From: Pseudomonadota bacterium
GTDB taxonomy: Bacteria > Pseudomonadota > Alphaproteobacteria > Rhizobiales > Beijerinckiaceae
DNA length: 5,083 bases
Assembly (NCBI GenBank): GCA_028876585.1
Contig: JAGWRL010000072.1
Location: 1-5,083 of the forward strand
Direction: 5' to 3'
Part shown: one piece after another, positions 5,081-5,083 of the stretch
Position numbering within the stretch: the stretch's first letter is position 1
Layout: each line of letters opens with the position of its first letter
Program-made: the position numbers and the translations under genes
Notes under the pieces: model-generated
Seen by the model: only the letters and a program-made list of their open reading frames with translations
Told to the model about the DNA's origin: nothing
The model's database searches: none

Positions 5081-5083
5081 CGC

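Overview
The window is a high-GC, densely packed chromosomal segment. The best match is an alphaproteobacterium, probably of the Rhizobiales. This rests on strong G/C preference at third codon positions, a cysteine-free 41-residue L36 protein of the alphaproteobacterial type, and the order pseudouridine-synthase tail, rsmD, rpmJ, which I recall from that group. All supported genes lie on the + strand. I see no tRNA, rRNA, CRISPR array, insertion sequence or phage-like gene.

Left part (1-859) is ribosome maintenance. An Arg/Gly/Pro-rich C-terminal tail ends at a TAA directly abutting the ATG of rsmD (16S rRNA m2G966 methyltransferase). A short gap follows, holding a probable promoter, and then rpmJ (ribosomal protein L36), a small gene that is easy to miss.

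Middle part (869-3794) is a three-gene unit read from one likely promoter. It encodes an exported TPR protein, an alpha/beta hydrolase with an N-terminal membrane segment, and a sorbosone-dehydrogenase-like PQQ beta-propeller protein. The genes overlap by 4 nt and 1 nt, so translational coupling is likely. The promoter elements sit so close to the TPR ATG that the mRNA may be leaderless.

Right part (3795-5080) starts with a 164-nt intergenic region holding a weak terminator-like hairpin, a weak candidate promoter, a strong GC-rich leader hairpin and a strong Shine-Dalgarno site. It leads into a periplasmic sugar-type ABC substrate-binding protein. Permease and ATPase genes, if present, would lie beyond the right edge.

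A periplasmic sugar oxidase-like enzyme beside a sugar-binding protein hints at carbohydrate handling, but no substrate can be read from the sequence. I do not see a clearly undescribed system. The most interesting points are the possible leaderless start and its embedded inverted repeat, the leader hairpin before the transporter gene, the unclear export route of the PQQ-type enzyme, and the atypical nucleophile elbow of the hydrolase.
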